Assembly: GCA_002292345.1 (NCBI GenBank)
Contig: DBBT01000138.1
Span: 1-6,987 of the forward strand
Direction: 5' to 3'
DNA: 6,987 bases
From: Opitutia bacterium UBA977
Lineage (GTDB): Bacteria; Verrucomicrobiota; Verrucomicrobiia; Opitutales; Coraliomargaritaceae
Shown: one piece after another, positions 6,070 through 6,987 of the stretch
Numbering within the stretch: position 1 is the stretch's first letter
How the letters are laid out: each line of letters starts with the position of its first letter
Translations under genes and position numbers: made by a program
The notes under the pieces: generated by a model
Told to the model about the DNA's origin: nothing
The model's database searches: none
What the model saw: the letters and a program-made list of their open reading frames with translations, nothing else

Positions 6070-6987
6070 TCATTTAACTGGCAAGGCCATGGTGGAATAC
6101 GGGTTCTTACCCCTTGCCTGACCGCGCATGTCCATCACTTCCGGGTAACTTTCGAGAAAGTTGTTTTCGTCGATCAAATTGATAAAGTAATGGCTGGTAC
6201 CTGCAGGTAACTGCGCGACGACCTTGGAATCAGGCAACAAGTCTGCGGGTTGACGAAACCACTCTTCATACCGCGCGCCGCCATTTAAGGTGTAGAGCAA
6301 GTTGGCACGCACGACTTTGGCACCGTGTTCCTGATAGCTAAATTCGACCCGGTCGCCCTTCTGCGTATGCGAATTGATCGTGCAGACCTTGTCCTTATTC
6401 GGCAACGGGTGCATGAAGTCGGGATTGTAATACGGGTAACTCGCTTCCATTTCGGTGAGTATCTCGCTGAGCTTTGCATTCAGCGCCTGCGCTTTTTCGG
6501 GCATGGCATCAGCCAGATTATTGGCTTCTTCAATATCGCTGCGGGTTGGCTGTCCGGCCTGCGTCTCATACAGGCGATAGAGTTCTAACTCTGGGGCATG
6601 CTGATTGCCCACGTGATCATAATTACGCACCAGCTTCCAATCGCCGACACGAATCGTGCTTTCCAAGGCGATACTGTTTGGAAAGTGCCAGACCATGGTG
6701 TCGCGCACCTGGCCATTCGCTTCGTGCACCAGTTCTGGATTGGTCGGATCGTTGGTTAACAAGGCACTCAGATCCGCACCGTCCAAGTGCTTTTCGGCAG
6801 GCCGCTCAATTCCAGCCAGCGCCAAAATGGTCGGGTAAAAATCGAGTCCATTGACCAACACATCAGACTGCACATCAGCGACAATCCCCGGGCCGCGAAC
6901 AATCAACGGCACACGCGTGCCGCCTTCCATCGCGGAGATTTTGCCGCGGGCAAGCGGAAAGTTGTCGGTAATAATCTCGCCCGGATG
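6070..6987 (-). CDS. Type I (family S1) sulfatase, C-terminal part; N-terminus outside window
   Basis: Hydrolyses a sulfate ester, probably on an algal polysaccharide or similar glycan (substrate inferred, not shown). The frame is open to the right edge: 305 visible residues starting HPGEIITDNFPLARGKISAM. The ATG at 6930 is internal, since the preceding residues continue the sulfatase pattern 'N.PL..GK....EGG.RVP'. Visible signatures are EGGTRVPLIVRGPG (21-34), NGLDFYPTILALAG (47-59), RDTMVWHFPN (95-104), IRVGDWKLVRNY (112-123), ELYRLYE (135-141) and NNLA (156-159). The Cys/Ser-X-Pro-X-Arg site that becomes formylglycine is in the missing N-terminal half, so activity cannot be judged, and neither can the signal peptide. 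After YPYYNPDFMHPLPNKDK (about 184-200) a beta-rich module of about 90 residues follows, with LLYTLNGGARYEEWF and SHYFINLIDENNFLESYP. It is probably transcribed separately from gatC, given the 350-base gap. Confidence 0.93.
   Translation of the reverse strand, partial: HPGEIITDNFPLARGKISAMEGGTRVPLIVRGPGIVADVQSDVLVNGLDFYPTILALAGIERPAEKHLDGADLSALLTNDPTNPELVHEANGQVRDTMVWHFPNSIALESTIRVGDWKLVRNYDHVGNQHAPELELYRLYETQAGQPTRSDIEEANNLADAMPEKAQALNAKLSEILTEMEASYPYYNPDFMHPLPNKDKVCTINSHTQKGDRVEFSYQEHGAKVVRANLLYTLNGGARYEEWFRQPADLLPDSKVVAQLPAGTSHYFINLIDENNFLESYPEVMDMRGQARGKNPYSTMALPVK

Noticed and set aside
6474..6854. + strand open frame of 126 codons opposite the sulfatase
   Set aside because: Antisense to the sulfatase in a different frame, with no recognisable motif.
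6070..6930. Sulfatase as a complete gene starting at the ATG at 6930
   Set aside because: The upstream residues to the window edge fit the sulfatase fold, and the formylglycine site is missing, so this ATG is internal.

Overview
The window holds five protein-coding genes, two of them cut by the window edges, and no RNA gene, CRISPR array or transposase that I can see. From left to right it contains: the 3' part of a tripartite hybrid sensor kinase on the + strand; then, all on the - strand, gatB, gatA and gatC (transcribed gatC-gatA-gatB), which encode the tRNA-dependent amidotransferase GatCAB; a non-coding stretch of about 350 bases; and the C-terminal part of a type I sulfatase that runs off the right edge.

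The organism is a bacterium that uses the indirect route to Gln-tRNA(Gln) and/or Asn-tRNA(Asn). A family S1 sulfatase with a C-terminal beta-rich extension, together with dispersed 'CCACGAATGGACACGAAT'-type and 'ACCGCAGAG..CGCGGAGAG'-type intergenic repeats, fits a marine polysaccharide-degrading member of the Planctomycetota-Verrucomicrobiota group, perhaps an opitutal or puniceicoccal verrucomicrobium. This placement is inference from gene content and from memory of those repeats. No marker gene here fixes the taxon.

The kinase (2-2062) has a GAF-like region, a coiled-coil linker, HisKA and HATPase domains, a receiver and a C-terminal HPt domain, so the whole phosphorelay up to the HPt histidine is in one chain. 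Its partner regulator is not visible. It is clearly more AT-rich than the gat genes, and it meets gatB tail to tail across 73 bases.

The gat genes are intact and have all the expected catalytic signatures. Their layout is unusual. The two gaps inside the cluster are each exactly 178 bases, and each is filled mostly by inverted repeats: a pair of 33-bp arms between gatC and gatA, and a pair of AGTGA-rich arms plus a second repeat type between gatA and gatB. The last codons of gatA form a perfect 11-bp inverted repeat that includes the stop codon. None of the three gat starts has a recognisable Shine-Dalgarno sequence.

I do not see a new multi-gene system here. The parts worth a second look are the repeat-filled gaps in the gat cluster, the gatA terminal hairpin, and the composition break at the kinase gene.
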